Shown: one piece after another, positions 1 through 7,118 of the stretch | Layout of the letters: each line of letters starts with the position of its first letter | Position numbering within the stretch: the first letter of the stretch is position 1 | NCBI GenBank assembly: GCA_900113995.1 | Contig: FORK01000024.1 | Coordinates: forward strand, 1-34,928 | From: Ruminococcaceae bacterium D5 | Lineage (GTDB): Bacteria > Bacillota > Clostridia > Oscillospirales > Ruminococcaceae | DNA length: 34,928 bases | Reading direction: 5' to 3' | The notes under the pieces: model-generated | The model's input: the letters and a program-made list of their open reading frames with translations, nothing else | What the model was told of the DNA's origin: nothing | Databases searched by the model: none | Made by a program: the position numbers and the translations under genes

Positions 1-265
1 CCGCTACATCTCCAAAGCTGGTCCGCAGTGTTTTATTACTGTGCCCGTTGCGGCTGTTATCTGTGTCCTTATTCTTGTAGTCATACTTGCTGTAGCCCAG
101 TTCATCATCCAGCTCTGCTTCCAGGCCATTCTCCATGAATTCTGAGATTGCCTCCTTAAACAGGCTCTGAATGTCATCCATGCTGCCGATGTTTGCCATC
201 TGCAGCAGTTCGCGGATTTTCTCCCGCCGGGCGTTTTCTTCTGGGGTACGATTCTTTCTGGTCAT
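1..265 (-). CDS. IS256-family (mutator-type) transposase, N-terminal part
   Basis: DDE transposase that would move the insertion sequence. The first 88 residues are visible: the start MTRKNRTPEENARREKIREL, then a helical stretch with an ELDDELGYSKYDYKNKD segment and the NSRNGHSNKTLRTSFGDV segment typical of IS256-family N-termini. The catalytic DDE region lies beyond the window edge. The start is the ATG at 265-263, preceded by GGAGG at 278-274 (minus strand, 8 nt spacing). That ribosome binding site lies inside a long inverted repeat, so translation from read-through transcripts may be held down. Family assignment is by recognition of the sequence; completeness cannot be judged. Confidence 0.88.
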   Translation of the reverse strand, partial: MTRKNRTPEENARREKIRELLQMANIGSMDDIQSLFKEAISEFMENGLEAELDDELGYSKYDYKNKDTDNSRNGHSNKTLRTSFGDVA

Positions 266-270
266 ATGTA

Positions 271-315
271 AAACCTCCGATGTGGTGCTTCTATTCTACA
301 CCACATCGGAGGTTT
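271..315 (-). repeat. 17-bp inverted repeat covering the transposase ribosome binding site
   Basis: Arms 271-287 and 299-315 are perfect complements with an 11-nt loop. On the transposase strand the second arm holds the GGAGG that serves the ATG at 265. A transcript entering from hsdM would fold this hairpin and hide the site. A similar read-through protection is known for other insertion sequences such as IS10, IS50 and IS200; here it is inferred from sequence. Confidence 0.8.
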
Positions 316-331
316 ACACAAAATTTGGGAT

Positions 332-560
332 GGTCTCCGGTTGTCCCTTCGGCGTCGGTAGCCCAAGTGCCCCAACGATATTCCGTTGGAACAATGGGAT
401 AGTAGTCATCCTCTGTCAGTTCCCATTCCTGTTCTTTATAGTCAAAAGCCTTTAGAAACAGCATCCATGTTATTTGCTCGATATACTGTGCATCGCCATT
501 GATACCAGCGTCTATGCGCATGATATCCTTGAGCGCTTTTGTAGTGCCTGAAATGGCCAT
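332..560 (-). pseudogene. hsdM: Type I restriction-modification methyltransferase HsdM, 5' fragment cut by IS256
   Basis: Would be the N6-adenine methyltransferase subunit of a type I restriction-modification system. Only about the first 75 residues remain: MAISGTTKALKDIMRIDAG, then GDAQYIEQITWMLFLKAFD and KEQEWELTEDDYYPIVP, matching the helical N-terminal domain of HsdM. The match stops after the WATDAEGTTGD segment, where insertion-sequence DNA begins; the frame then runs into a stop near 291. The methyltransferase motifs are missing. Start ATG at 560 has a good AGGAGG upstream. It sits 17 nt downstream of the hsdR remnant in the same direction, so both are from one broken operon. Confidence 0.8.
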
Positions 561-577
561 CGTGGTTTCCTCCTATG

Positions 578-1320
578 TTAAGCGACGTACAGTTCGCTTT
601 CTAATTCGCGTAGAGCGGCGGTAAAATCAGCCTTGCCCTTAAAAATTTTGTTCACGATGAATTGCGGCGTGCCAAATTCCCTAATGGGATTTACCTTCAA
701 CACATCCATGCTTTCCAAATTGACAACGCCGGAATCCGCATACTTTTCCAACAGAGCATTTAAGACTGCTTGCGCCTGTTCGCCATATTTAGCAAAATAG
801 TTGCGCTTTTTCACGTTGTTAGCACGTTCTTTTCTGGTAAGCGGCGGTTGGTCGTAGGCAATATGACACACCAAATCAAAGGGGTCAAACTCTCGGCCGA
901 TTTGCTCTTGCAATTCTTCCAAAAGCACGCCTTGGCTTGCAAACTCATCAAGGATTACCTGCTTGCGCTCTGCGCTGTTCCACGCGGTAAGGAAATCCTC
1001 CAAAGTAGCATACTGATCAAGCACATTGCGCTTGGTGTAATCAGTAAGGGATTCTGTAATCAGCTTGCCGTCCTTGTCAATGTATTGAACCCTTTGTTTG
1101 AGTACGGTCACTTCTACATTGTCAACAAAGTATTTCATACGGCGCTCGTGCTTGTGTTCCTCGTCCCCTGCCCCTGGATATTCCGGTTCCTCAGGGAAAT
1201 GCGGTTCTTCTGGCTCCGTTGGCGGATCACCGGGCAGATCGGGTATTTGTCCATCCTCTGATGGCGTGAAAGAATCGTCCTGCTCAACCGGGCCATCAAA
1301 GTCCGGGTCAGCAAAAAGAC
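578..1320 (-). pseudogene. hsdR: Type I restriction enzyme HsdR, C-terminal fragment
   Basis: C-terminal quarter of a type I restriction endonuclease R subunit (EcoEI/EcoKI-like C-terminal domain). The recognisable part starts around DPDFDGPVEQD near 1310, passes through an acidic proline-rich linker, then RRMKYFVDNVEVTVL, ITESLTDYTKRNVLDQYATL, FDPFDLVCHIAYDQPPLTRK and YGEQAQAVLNALLEKYAD, to a stop at 578. The nuclease and DEAD-box translocase domains (several hundred residues) are absent. The frame continues upstream to 1465, but that hydrophobic stretch does not resemble HsdR and lies over another gene, so I treat it as chance. Together with truncated hsdM, the system must be inactive here. 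Confidence 0.8.
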
Positions 1321-1379
1321 CAGCAGCGGTAACGCGGCTTTGCACCTTGAAAACTGAATATGCTAACGGGAGGTAGCAC

Positions 1380-1559
1380 TTGGGAAGAAGGAAAAAACTA
1401 ATCAACAACACAGACATTCCCCAGCACAAGATTGAAGCGATTGCCCGCTGTATCATGCCGGACATTCTCGCTTTCTACGAGAGCGAGGAGGGCCAGCGGG
1501 AGTTTGTAGAATGGAAGAAGCAACGGGAGGCGGAGAAGCAGGAGGCCAAAGCGGAATAG
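1380..1559 (+). CDS. Small accessory-region protein, unknown function
   Basis: Reads as a 59-residue, mostly helical, strongly charged protein with core segments TDIPQHKIEAIARCIMPDIL and FYESEEGQREFVEWKKQ and a Lys/Glu-rich tail. The reading frame opens after a stop at 1374. The only sensible start with a ribosome binding site is the TTG at 1380, with GGGAGG at 1367-1372. The codons look coding and a clear intrinsic terminator follows the stop by 9 nt, so it appears to be a complete transcription unit. I do not recognise the family; similar small charged proteins occur in mobile elements of gut Firmicutes, and its place beside restriction-gene debris fits that. The TTG start is an inference. 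Confidence 0.5.
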   Translation: MGRRKKLINNTDIPQHKIEAIARCIMPDILAFYESEEGQREFVEWKKQREAEKQEAKAE

Positions 1560-1568
1560 GGACGAAAA

Positions 1569-1608
1569 GGGCGGGCGCACCGTGAACACGGCTGCGCCCG
1601 CCCTTTTT
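1569..1608 (+). terminator. Intrinsic terminator of the 59-residue gene
   Basis: GC-rich arms 1569-1579 and 1593-1603 are perfect 11-bp complements (GGGCGGGCGCA/TGCGCCCGCCC), followed by five T at 1604-1608. The hairpin begins 9 nt after the stop at 1559. Confidence 0.85.
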
Positions 1609-1711
1609 GCGTTTATGGGGTCTGCTTCTTTTTCCTTGGGCCTCTCGGCTTGGAGGTCGGCTTGCGCTCCAATCCGTTGCGGAAATGGGTGGCTTCGTAG
1701 CGGTCAAAGAA

Positions 1712-1756
1712 AACAATAAATCCGAACCCGTCCCCGATGGGGAATAGGTTCGGATT
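1712..1756 (-). terminator. Probable terminator downstream of tRNA-Leu
   Basis: Arms 1719-1728 and 1747-1756 are perfect 10-bp complements, with an inner TCCCC/GGGGA pair. On the minus strand the hairpin lies 9 nt after the encoded CCA and is followed by a T-rich TATTGTTTTC. The T tract is interrupted, so strength is uncertain. Confidence 0.6.
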
Positions 1757-1765
1757 ATATTGGTT

Positions 1766-1847
1766 TGGTGCCGGTGGTCGGACTCGAACCGACACGGTTT
1801 CCCGCCGCATTTTGAGTGCGGTGCGTCTGCCATTCCGCCACACCGGC
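1766..1847 (-). tRNA. tRNA-Leu (anticodon CAA)
   Basis: The minus strand folds as a complete class II tRNA. The acceptor arm is GCCGGTG/CACCGGC with discriminator A, and the D arm lies around GGCGGAATGGCAGA. The anticodon stem CCGCA/TGCGG has loop CTCAAAA, so the anticodon is CAA. A short variable arm follows, then a T arm with GGTTCGAGTCC. The 3' CCA is encoded at 1768-1766. It decodes UUG leucine codons. Its 3' side faces a patch of broken mobile and restriction genes, and tRNA 3' ends are common integration sites; no second copy of the tRNA end is visible within the window. Confidence 0.95.
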
Positions 1848-1871
1848 ATCTGCGCCAAAGGCATTGCAAAT

Positions 1872-1900
1872 ATTATACAACAAATTACGCTCGCAGGCAA
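1872..1900 (-). promoter_or_regulatory. Promoter of tRNA-Leu
   Basis: On the minus strand TTGCCT (1900-1895), a 17-nt spacer, then TATAAT (1877-1872), with the tRNA 5' end 24 nt downstream of the -10 box. Consensus spacing and position make this a confident sigma-A-type promoter. Confidence 0.8.
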
Positions 1901-2012
1901 GATAAAATTGAAGATTTTCCCTTTCTTTACAGCATCAAGTTCGACCGGCTCTCAGGTTTCGTGGCGCTCATCATAAGAGCTTTGCCGGTATCGAAAGGCG
2001 AGAAGAGCGAAG

Positions 2013-2038
2013 ATCCTCCTTCCGTCGGGAAGGAGGAT
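2013..2038 (-). terminator. Hairpin downstream of the response regulator
   Basis: Arms 2013-2023 and 2028-2038 are complementary (ATCCTCCTTCC/GGAAGGAGGAT) around a 4-nt loop, starting 9 nt after the response regulator stop. The minus-strand sequence that follows (TCTTCGCTCTTCT) is only T-rich, so termination may be partial. Confidence 0.6.
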
Positions 2039-2047
2039 ACTTTTCCG

Positions 2048-2746
2048 CTATTCCATTTTGAATCGGTATCCTGCGCCCCAGACCGTTTCGATGTATTGGG
2101 GGCGGCTGCTGTCCTCCTCAATTTTTTCCCGAATTCGGTTGATGTGCACTGTCACTGTGGAGGCGTCTCCAAGAGAATCGAAGCCCCAGATCCGTTCGAG
2201 CAGCGTCTCTTTGGAAAAGACGATGTTAGGATTCTGCGCCAGAAACAGCAGCAGTTCAAACCCCCGGTTGGTGAGGGGGATTTCCTGTTCCCGGACAAAG
2301 ACCCGCCGGGCAGCGGGTTGGATTTTCAGCCCTTTGTAACAGATGCCGTCCTGCTCGAGACGCCGCTCGCCGAGGGAGGTGAGGCGCTCGTAACGGGCAA
2401 GGTGAGCGTTGACCCGCGCGACCAGCTCGCTGGGGGAAAAGGGCTTGACTATATAATCGTCGGCTCCCAGCCCCAGTCCGCGGATTTTGTCGATATCCTC
2501 TTTCCTTGCAGTGACCATCAGGATTGGAATCTGGGTTTCGCGGCGCAGCGCCCGACAAATTTCAAAGCCATCCATTTCGGGGAGCATAACGTCCAGAAGA
2601 ACCAGGTCAAATCCGCCTTCTAAACCGCGCTGCAGGCCCTCTCGGCCGTTTGCGATGATCACCGCCTCGAATCCGGCGATCTCCAGATAGTCGCGTTCCA
2701 GCTCGGCAATGCTGTCGTCATCTTCCAGAATCAGAATTCGCTTCAT
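2048..2746 (-). CDS. OmpR/PhoB-family response regulator
   Basis: Cytoplasmic DNA-binding regulator that would be phosphorylated by the adjacent histidine kinase. It is 232 residues. The receiver domain covers about 1-118, with acidic pocket D9/D10, phospho-acceptor D52 in LLDVMLPEMDG, switch T79 and K101 in the VKPF motif. A winged-helix output domain (about 130-228) includes the LTNRGFELLLFLAQN and VTVHINRIREKIE segments typical of this family. The start is set at ATG 2746 because GGAGG lies 6 nt upstream; an in-frame ATG at 2770 would lengthen it by 8 residues without a good site. The start overlaps the kinase 3' end by 29 nt, so the two are translationally linked. Target genes are unknown. 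Confidence 0.92.
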   Translation of the reverse strand: MKRILILEDDDSIAELERDYLEIAGFEAVIIANGREGLQRGLEGGFDLVLLDVMLPEMDGFEICRALRRETQIPILMVTARKEDIDKIRGLGLGADDYIVKPFSPSELVARVNAHLARYERLTSLGERRLEQDGICYKGLKIQPAARRVFVREQEIPLTNRGFELLLFLAQNPNIVFSKETLLERIWGFDSLGDASTVTVHINRIREKIEEDSSRPQYIETVWGAGYRFKME

Positions 2747-4190
2747 CTCGGTCCTCCTGTTGCAGTTCAATTCGAACGGTCAGTCCATTTCTGTTTTCCG
2801 CGGAGATTTTTCCATGATGCGCCTCGATGATTCGTCTGGCGATAGCCAGCCCCAGCCCGCTTCCGTCACCTGGATTGCTCCGAGCCTTGTCCCCGCGGTA
2901 AAAGCTCTCAAAGAGGCGGGAAATGTCGGACTGCGCCACGCCGGGCCCGTCATCCGAGACGGTAATGACGGCTTTCCCCTGTTCCTCCCAAAGGGTAATC
3001 CGGCTGGAACCGGCAGGGCCAATACGGTACTTGACGCTGTTTTCCAGCAGGTTGCCCAGAACGCAGCGCATCTGTTCCGGGTCCAACAGGGAGCAGAGCG
3101 GGGACGATGCCCGATTCTCAAAGGAAAGACTCTGTCCCTTGGCGCCGAACTCATCCCGCGCGCTTCGGACGTACTGGTTCAGAAAAGGCGCCAGTTCCAC
3201 CTGCTCAAACCGGAAGGGGAAGTGCCCTGTTTCAAGCTTGGACAGAAGAAACAGACGGTCAACGAGAGCGTCCATACTGCATACCTTGCGGTGGATGATC
3301 TCAAGGTAACGCGCCTGCTTTTCAGGCTCCGCAGCCACTCCGTCGCGCAGCCCCTCGACGTATCCCCGAATGGCGGTGAGGGGGGTGCGCAGATCATGGG
3401 ACATTTCAGCGATGAATTCCCGCCTCTCCTCTTCATAGCGGAGCTGCTTTTGCACCGATTCCTCAAGTCTGGCACGCATGGCGTCGAAATCGCGGAACAC
3501 TTCGCCGAATTCGTCGTCGCCGTCGTAATCCAGCGAGAAGTTCAGCTCTCCATCCCGAATACGGCGGGCGCCTTCCCCCAAGCGGGAGAGAGGGGCGAGG
3601 ACGCTTCTCGCCACCCGGGAAGAGAGCAGGGCATTGCTCAGCGAAATAACCAGCAGGAACACACCCAGCGCCAGGATAAAATACCGCTGAAAAACCTGCC
3701 GCAGAAGAAGGCCGAGGCTTCCGGTCTCCTCCACAGAGCTGTTGACCGCAATCAGGGTGGCGTGAGAGCCGTCAATCACAGCCGAGTCCCGCACAAGGGC
3801 GATTTTCCCCGCCGCGAGGATGAGCGGCTCGCCGGTGTCGGGAAAGATGCCGGACGCCCACTGAATCGCATCGTAATCCTCCTGCGAAAGGTTGGATTCA
3901 ACGATAACCCCGTTCTGTACGAGCTGGATGTGAAATTCAATTCCATCCATAATGTCCATCAATTCAGAAAGCTCCTCCGGATTGGGGTCCTCCGTCTGTT
4001 CCTGAAGATAATGCCCGACCAGCTCCCGCGCGAGGGCGACGCTTTCCTGATTTTCGCCAAGCTCGCCGATCTCTCCATGGTAGTAGAGCATTACGATGCC
4101 GGCCGTCGCGCCCACGATCAGCAGGATCAGCATCGCGGGGATCAGCAGCATCAGAAGATTTGAGACGGCCAGACGTTTTTTTATGGTCAT
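2718..4190 (-). CDS. Membrane sensor histidine kinase with HAMP domain
   Basis: 490-residue kinase with a classical layout. Membrane segments lie at about 10-37 and 168-189 and bracket an extracellular sensor domain of about 130 residues of unknown ligand. A HAMP linker spans about 190-243. The HisKA domain carries the phospho-accepting H265 in EMSHDLRTPLTAIRGY. The HATPase_c domain has N-box LGNLLENSVKY (378-388), G1 DDGPGV (413-418) and G2 GSGLGLAI (443-450), all intact. It precedes its response regulator and overlaps it by 29 nt. A TATAAT at 4223-4218 on the minus strand, 28 nt upstream of the ATG, is a possible -10 box, but I see no convincing -35. No linked target such as a transporter is next to it. 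Confidence 0.93.
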   Translation of the reverse strand: MTIKKRLAVSNLLMLLIPAMLILLIVGATAGIVMLYYHGEIGELGENQESVALARELVGHYLQEQTEDPNPEELSELMDIMDGIEFHIQLVQNGVIVESNLSQEDYDAIQWASGIFPDTGEPLILAAGKIALVRDSAVIDGSHATLIAVNSSVEETGSLGLLLRQVFQRYFILALGVFLLVISLSNALLSSRVARSVLAPLSRLGEGARRIRDGELNFSLDYDGDDEFGEVFRDFDAMRARLEESVQKQLRYEEERREFIAEMSHDLRTPLTAIRGYVEGLRDGVAAEPEKQARYLEIIHRKVCSMDALVDRLFLLSKLETGHFPFRFEQVELAPFLNQYVRSARDEFGAKGQSLSFENRASSPLCSLLDPEQMRCVLGNLLENSVKYRIGPAGSSRITLWEEQGKAVITVSDDGPGVAQSDISRLFESFYRGDKARSNPGDGSGLGLAIARRIIEAHHGKISAENRNGLTVRIELQQEDRDEANSDSGR

Positions 4191-4270
4191 GGCGGGCCTC
4201 CCTTACGGTTTTTTCTTATTATAGTCGATATGGCTATCCTTTTCCTAACAAAATTATAAAGAAAATCTAA

Positions 4271-4311
4271 CGGCAGGCGGCCGGCAGTGCTACACTGCCG
4301 GCCGCCTGCCG
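4271..4311 (-). terminator. Terminator hairpin of the fatty acid operon
   Basis: A perfect 19-bp GC-rich stem (4271-4289 with 4293-4311) and a 3-nt loop, starting 8 nt past the fabZ stop. On the minus strand it is followed by TTAGATTTTCTTT. It separates the fab operon from the kinase promoter region. Confidence 0.8.
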
Positions 4312-4318
4312 CGAAGCG

Positions 4319-4738
4319 TTAGACCAAAGCAAAGGAAAATTCAGCGGAAACGGCAAGCTCGCCGTGAACGGTGCCCGTTCCGCTTGCGAAACGAAACGGT
4401 CCTTTTTCCTTGACGATTCTGCATTCAATGGTCAGAGTTTCTCCGGGGAGCACCTTGCGGCGGAATCTGACCTTGTCGAGGCTTGTGAAGTAGGGGAGGG
4501 TTCCCGCCTTGCATGCTGCGTCGCCGGTGAGAAGCACACAGCAGGTCTGCGCCATCATTTCGCAGAGCAGAACTCCGGGAACTACCGGGCTGCCCGGAAA
4601 ATGTCCCTGCAGGAACCATTCGTCGCCGCGGACGGTGTAGCATCCGCGGGCACTGCCGTCCTCAAGACGCTCCGCCTCATCGATGAGCAGCATCGGTTCG
4701 CGGTGAGGGAGGATGGTTTTTATTTCGTCTCTGTTCAT
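4319..4738 (-). CDS. fabZ: 3-hydroxyacyl-ACP dehydratase FabZ
   Basis: Dehydrates 3-hydroxyacyl-ACP to trans-2-enoyl-ACP in type II fatty acid elongation, in the cytoplasm. It is 139 residues, the usual length, with a hot-dog fold. The N-terminal signature LPHREPMLLID is followed by the active-site block GHFPGSPVVPGVLLCEMMAQ, in which H46 and E60 are the expected catalytic pair. It is the last gene of the minus-strand fab operon, 9 nt after fabF, with GAGGAG upstream of its ATG. In organisms lacking FabA a single FabZ normally serves all chain lengths; whether this one also isomerises, as enterococcal FabN does, cannot be told from sequence. Confidence 0.95.
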   Translation of the reverse strand: MNRDEIKTILPHREPMLLIDEAERLEDGSARGCYTVRGDEWFLQGHFPGSPVVPGVLLCEMMAQTCCVLLTGDAACKAGTLPYFTSLDKVRFRRKVLPGETLTIECRIVKEKGPFRFASGTGTVHGELAVSAEFSFALV

Positions 4739-4747
4739 CTGTTCTCC

Positions 4748-5974
4748 TCAGCGCACTTTGCGAAAGGCCAGGCAGGCGTTATGACCACCGAAGCCAAGCG
4801 AGGCGGATACTGCAAGGTCGATTTCCGCCTTGCGGGCGGTGTTCGGAATATAATCGAGGTCACATTCGGGGTCCGGCTCACCGTAACCGATGGTAGGCGG
4901 CAGCAGGCTGTTGTCAAGCGCAAGAATCGAAGCGATTGCTTCGACCGCGCCGGCGGCGCCCAGCATATGGCCGGTCATCGACTTGGTCGAGCTGATAAAA
5001 ATTCTGTGAGCCTCCTCTTCGCCGAAAGCAAGCTTTACCGCGAGAGTTTCGGAGGCGTCGTTGAGAGGAGTACTGGTTCCATGCGCATTGTAGTAGACCC
5101 GTTCCCCCGCGGCATGGCCTGCCTGCTCGAGCGCCTGATGAATCGAACGGGAGGCGCCCTTCGCTTCCGGATCGGGGGCGGTGACGTGGTGCGCGTCGCA
5201 GGTATGACCGTATCCGGCAACTTCGGCGTAGATTTTCGCGCCGCGCGCCTTTGCGTGCTCATATTCCTCCAGAACGAGGACGCCTGCGCCTTCTCCCATT
5301 ACAAAACCGTCGCGGCGTTTATCGAAGGGGCGGCAGGCGGTTTTGGGATCATCGTTCTGGGTCAGAGCCATGCAGGCGGTAAAGGCGGCGACCCCCAGCG
5401 TGGTGATCGAAGCCTCGGTGCCGCCCGCGAGGATCGCGTCGGCCCAGCCGCCCGCGATGGTGCGGTAAGCTTCTCCGATGGCGTTGGTGCCGGTGGCGCA
5501 GGCGGTCACGACCGGCAGGCAGGGCCCCTGTGCGTTGAAGCGGATGGCAACATTTCCGGCGGCAAGGTTGGCGATCATCATCGGAATGGTCATGGGGGAG
5601 ACGCGGTGGGGTCCGCTTTTGAGAAGCTTTTCCTCCTCGCGGACCATTGTGGAAAGCCCCCCGATCCCCGAGCCGATATAGACGCCGAGCCGTTCGGGGT
5701 CGCAGGCGAGCCCGGAATCCTCCATGGCCTGCTGGGCGGCCGAGACAGCGTACTGCGAAAAAAGGTCGAGACGCTTGGCTGCCATCTTGTCAACATAACG
5801 GGTGATGTCAAAATCCTTGACCTCGGCGGCGACCTTCGCCTTATAATCGGCGGTATCAAAGTGATGAATCAGCCCGATGCCGGAAACCCCATTGGAGAGA
5901 TTCTCCCAGAAAGTGGGGATGTCGTTTCCCACAGGGGTAACGGCGCCGAGGCCGGTGACTACAACTCGCTTCAT
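4748..5974 (-). CDS. fabF: 3-oxoacyl-ACP synthase II FabF
   Basis: Condensing enzyme that extends acyl-ACP with malonyl-ACP. 408 residues, typical for FabF, with thiolase fold. The Cys-His-His triad is visible: C159 in VVTACATGTNAIG, H298 in NAHGTSTPLND and H336 in TKSMTGHMLGAAG, with the conserved K331. The N-terminal RVVVTGLGAVTPVGND motif is standard. The ATG overlaps the stop of the preceding flavoprotein gene as ATGA, and AGGAG lies just upstream, which indicates coupled translation. It probably works with FabH (initiation) and FabZ in the same operon. Confidence 0.95.
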   Translation of the reverse strand: MKRVVVTGLGAVTPVGNDIPTFWENLSNGVSGIGLIHHFDTADYKAKVAAEVKDFDITRYVDKMAAKRLDLFSQYAVSAAQQAMEDSGLACDPERLGVYIGSGIGGLSTMVREEEKLLKSGPHRVSPMTIPMMIANLAAGNVAIRFNAQGPCLPVVTACATGTNAIGEAYRTIAGGWADAILAGGTEASITTLGVAAFTACMALTQNDDPKTACRPFDKRRDGFVMGEGAGVLVLEEYEHAKARGAKIYAEVAGYGHTCDAHHVTAPDPEAKGASRSIHQALEQAGHAAGERVYYNAHGTSTPLNDASETLAVKLAFGEEEAHRIFISSTKSMTGHMLGAAGAVEAIASILALDNSLLPPTIGYGEPDPECDLDYIPNTARKAEIDLAVSASLGFGGHNACLAFRKVR

Positions 5975-7086
5975 TCATGTTCTCCTCTCAGAACAGCGGA
6001 GGCTGCCGCTGTGAATTCCCGGTGCAGCGTTTCAAAGAGCTGGTGCACCGTTACGACGCCGTTGACAAGGTAGCCGTTGGCGCCGACAAAGGCAAAGCCG
6101 CGGTCAAGCCTGCCCTTACAGGCGGCAAGCAGTGCCGCCGAGATACAGTAGGGAGAGCTTTCGACCTTGCAGGTGGTGATGCAGTGCCAGGGGCAGGACT
6201 TCGGGCAGGTTTCCCCGGCCTTGGCCCTGCGCAGAAACTCATTGTCGATTGCCCGTCCCGGCATCCCCACGGGGCTTTGGATAATGGTGATATCTTCCTG
6301 CCGGCAGTTGACATAAGCTTCCTTGAAGGCGGGGGAGGCGTCGCACTCCTCGGTGGCGACAAAACGGGTGGCCATCTGTACTGCCGAAGCGCCGAGCGAC
6401 AAAATCCGGTGGATATCCGCGCCTGAAAAAACCCCGCCTCCCGCGATCAGCGGAATGGCGCGTCCCGCCTTCTGCTCCAGCTCATCGATGGCGGGACGAA
6501 GCTTTCCGACCAGCGATTCCAGCGAAAATTCGGGATCGTCCAGTTGTGCGCGGGAAAAGCCGAGATGACCGCCCGCTTTCGGTCCCTCGAGGACAAAGCC
6601 GTCGGGCAGGCGGCGGTATTTCTCCTGCCACCAGCGCGAAATCATCTTTACCGCCTTGGCCGAGGAAACGATCGGCACCAGCGCGGTGGCGGAGGACGCA
6701 TATTTCGGCAGGTCAAGCGGAAGCCCGGCCCCCGAAAAAATGACGTCGATTCCTGCGCCGGCCGAGGCCTTGACCATCTCGGCAAAGTCTGACATGGCGG
6801 TCATGATGTTGACCCCGAGAATTCCCGGCGCGTGCGAGACGATTTTTGCCCGCGCGGCGGCAATTTCTTCTGCGAGCGATTCCCGGATCGCCTTCTGGTG
6901 GTCCGGCTCGGCGGGATGCCGCAGCATGCCGATCCCGGCGGCTGAAATGACCCCTACGCCGCCTTCGCTGGCGACGGCGGCGGCGAGGTTCTGCATCGAG
7001 ATGCCGACCCCCATGCCGCCCTGCACAATGGGGACGGGAGCGTGGGAGGTGCCGAGAATCAGGGGAGGCAGCTTAAAATCAAACAT
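5971..7086 (-). CDS. FabK/nitronate-monooxygenase-like FMN oxidoreductase with C-terminal Cys cluster
   Basis: 371-residue TIM-barrel flavoprotein of the nitronate monooxygenase/enoyl-ACP reductase II superfamily. Visible are VPIVQGGMGVGIS (18-30), EGPKAGGHLGF (167-177, equivalent to the active-site His loop) and LIAGGGVFSG (213-222), with VQMATRFVATEEC near 237-248. Unlike FabK it has a distinctive C-terminal set of cysteines, C294, C298, C302, C306 and C314, spaced by three residues in CPKSCPWHCITTC, plus C323. That could bind a metal or Fe-S cluster (inference). It lies between fabG and fabF, and its stop overlaps the fabF start. A role in fatty acid synthesis or in removing a toxic by-product is suggested by position; the substrate is not known. 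The upstream ribosome binding site is weak. Confidence 0.85.
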   Translation of the reverse strand: MFDFKLPPLILGTSHAPVPIVQGGMGVGISMQNLAAAVASEGGVGVISAAGIGMLRHPAEPDHQKAIRESLAEEIAAARAKIVSHAPGILGVNIMTAMSDFAEMVKASAGAGIDVIFSGAGLPLDLPKYASSATALVPIVSSAKAVKMISRWWQEKYRRLPDGFVLEGPKAGGHLGFSRAQLDDPEFSLESLVGKLRPAIDELEQKAGRAIPLIAGGGVFSGADIHRILSLGASAVQMATRFVATEECDASPAFKEAYVNCRQEDITIIQSPVGMPGRAIDNEFLRRAKAGETCPKSCPWHCITTCKVESSPYCISAALLAACKGRLDRGFAFVGANGYLVNGVVTVHQLFETLHREFTAAASAVLRGEHE

Positions 7087-7118
7087 GACGGCTCGCTTTC
7101 TTTCTCAGTTGAATCAGC

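Larger units (their letters stand above)
1..331 (-). mobile_element. IS256-family insertion sequence, left end (partial)
   Basis: One end of an insertion sequence, with its transposase gene reading out of the window. The element side is recognised from the transposase N-terminus, and its edge from the point where the neighbouring hsdM reading frame loses similarity to its family, near 331-338. Between edge and gene lies a 17+17 nt inverted repeat (271-287 and 299-315). The other end and the target duplication are outside the window, so the exact boundary is inferred. Base composition is AT-richer than the core genes further right. Confidence 0.8.

Noticed and set aside
1321-1465. N-terminal extension of the hsdR frame with a hydrophobic segment
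   Set aside because: It does not resemble HsdR, overlaps the small plus-strand gene and its leader, and is best explained as chance open frame past the breakpoint.
1613-1900. Minus-strand reading frame through tRNA-Leu into a basic C-terminal tail
   Set aside because: Half of it is the tRNA itself. The tail (1613-1710) has plausible codons and might be a gene remnant, but there is no start, no recognisable domain and a terminator hairpin lies in it.
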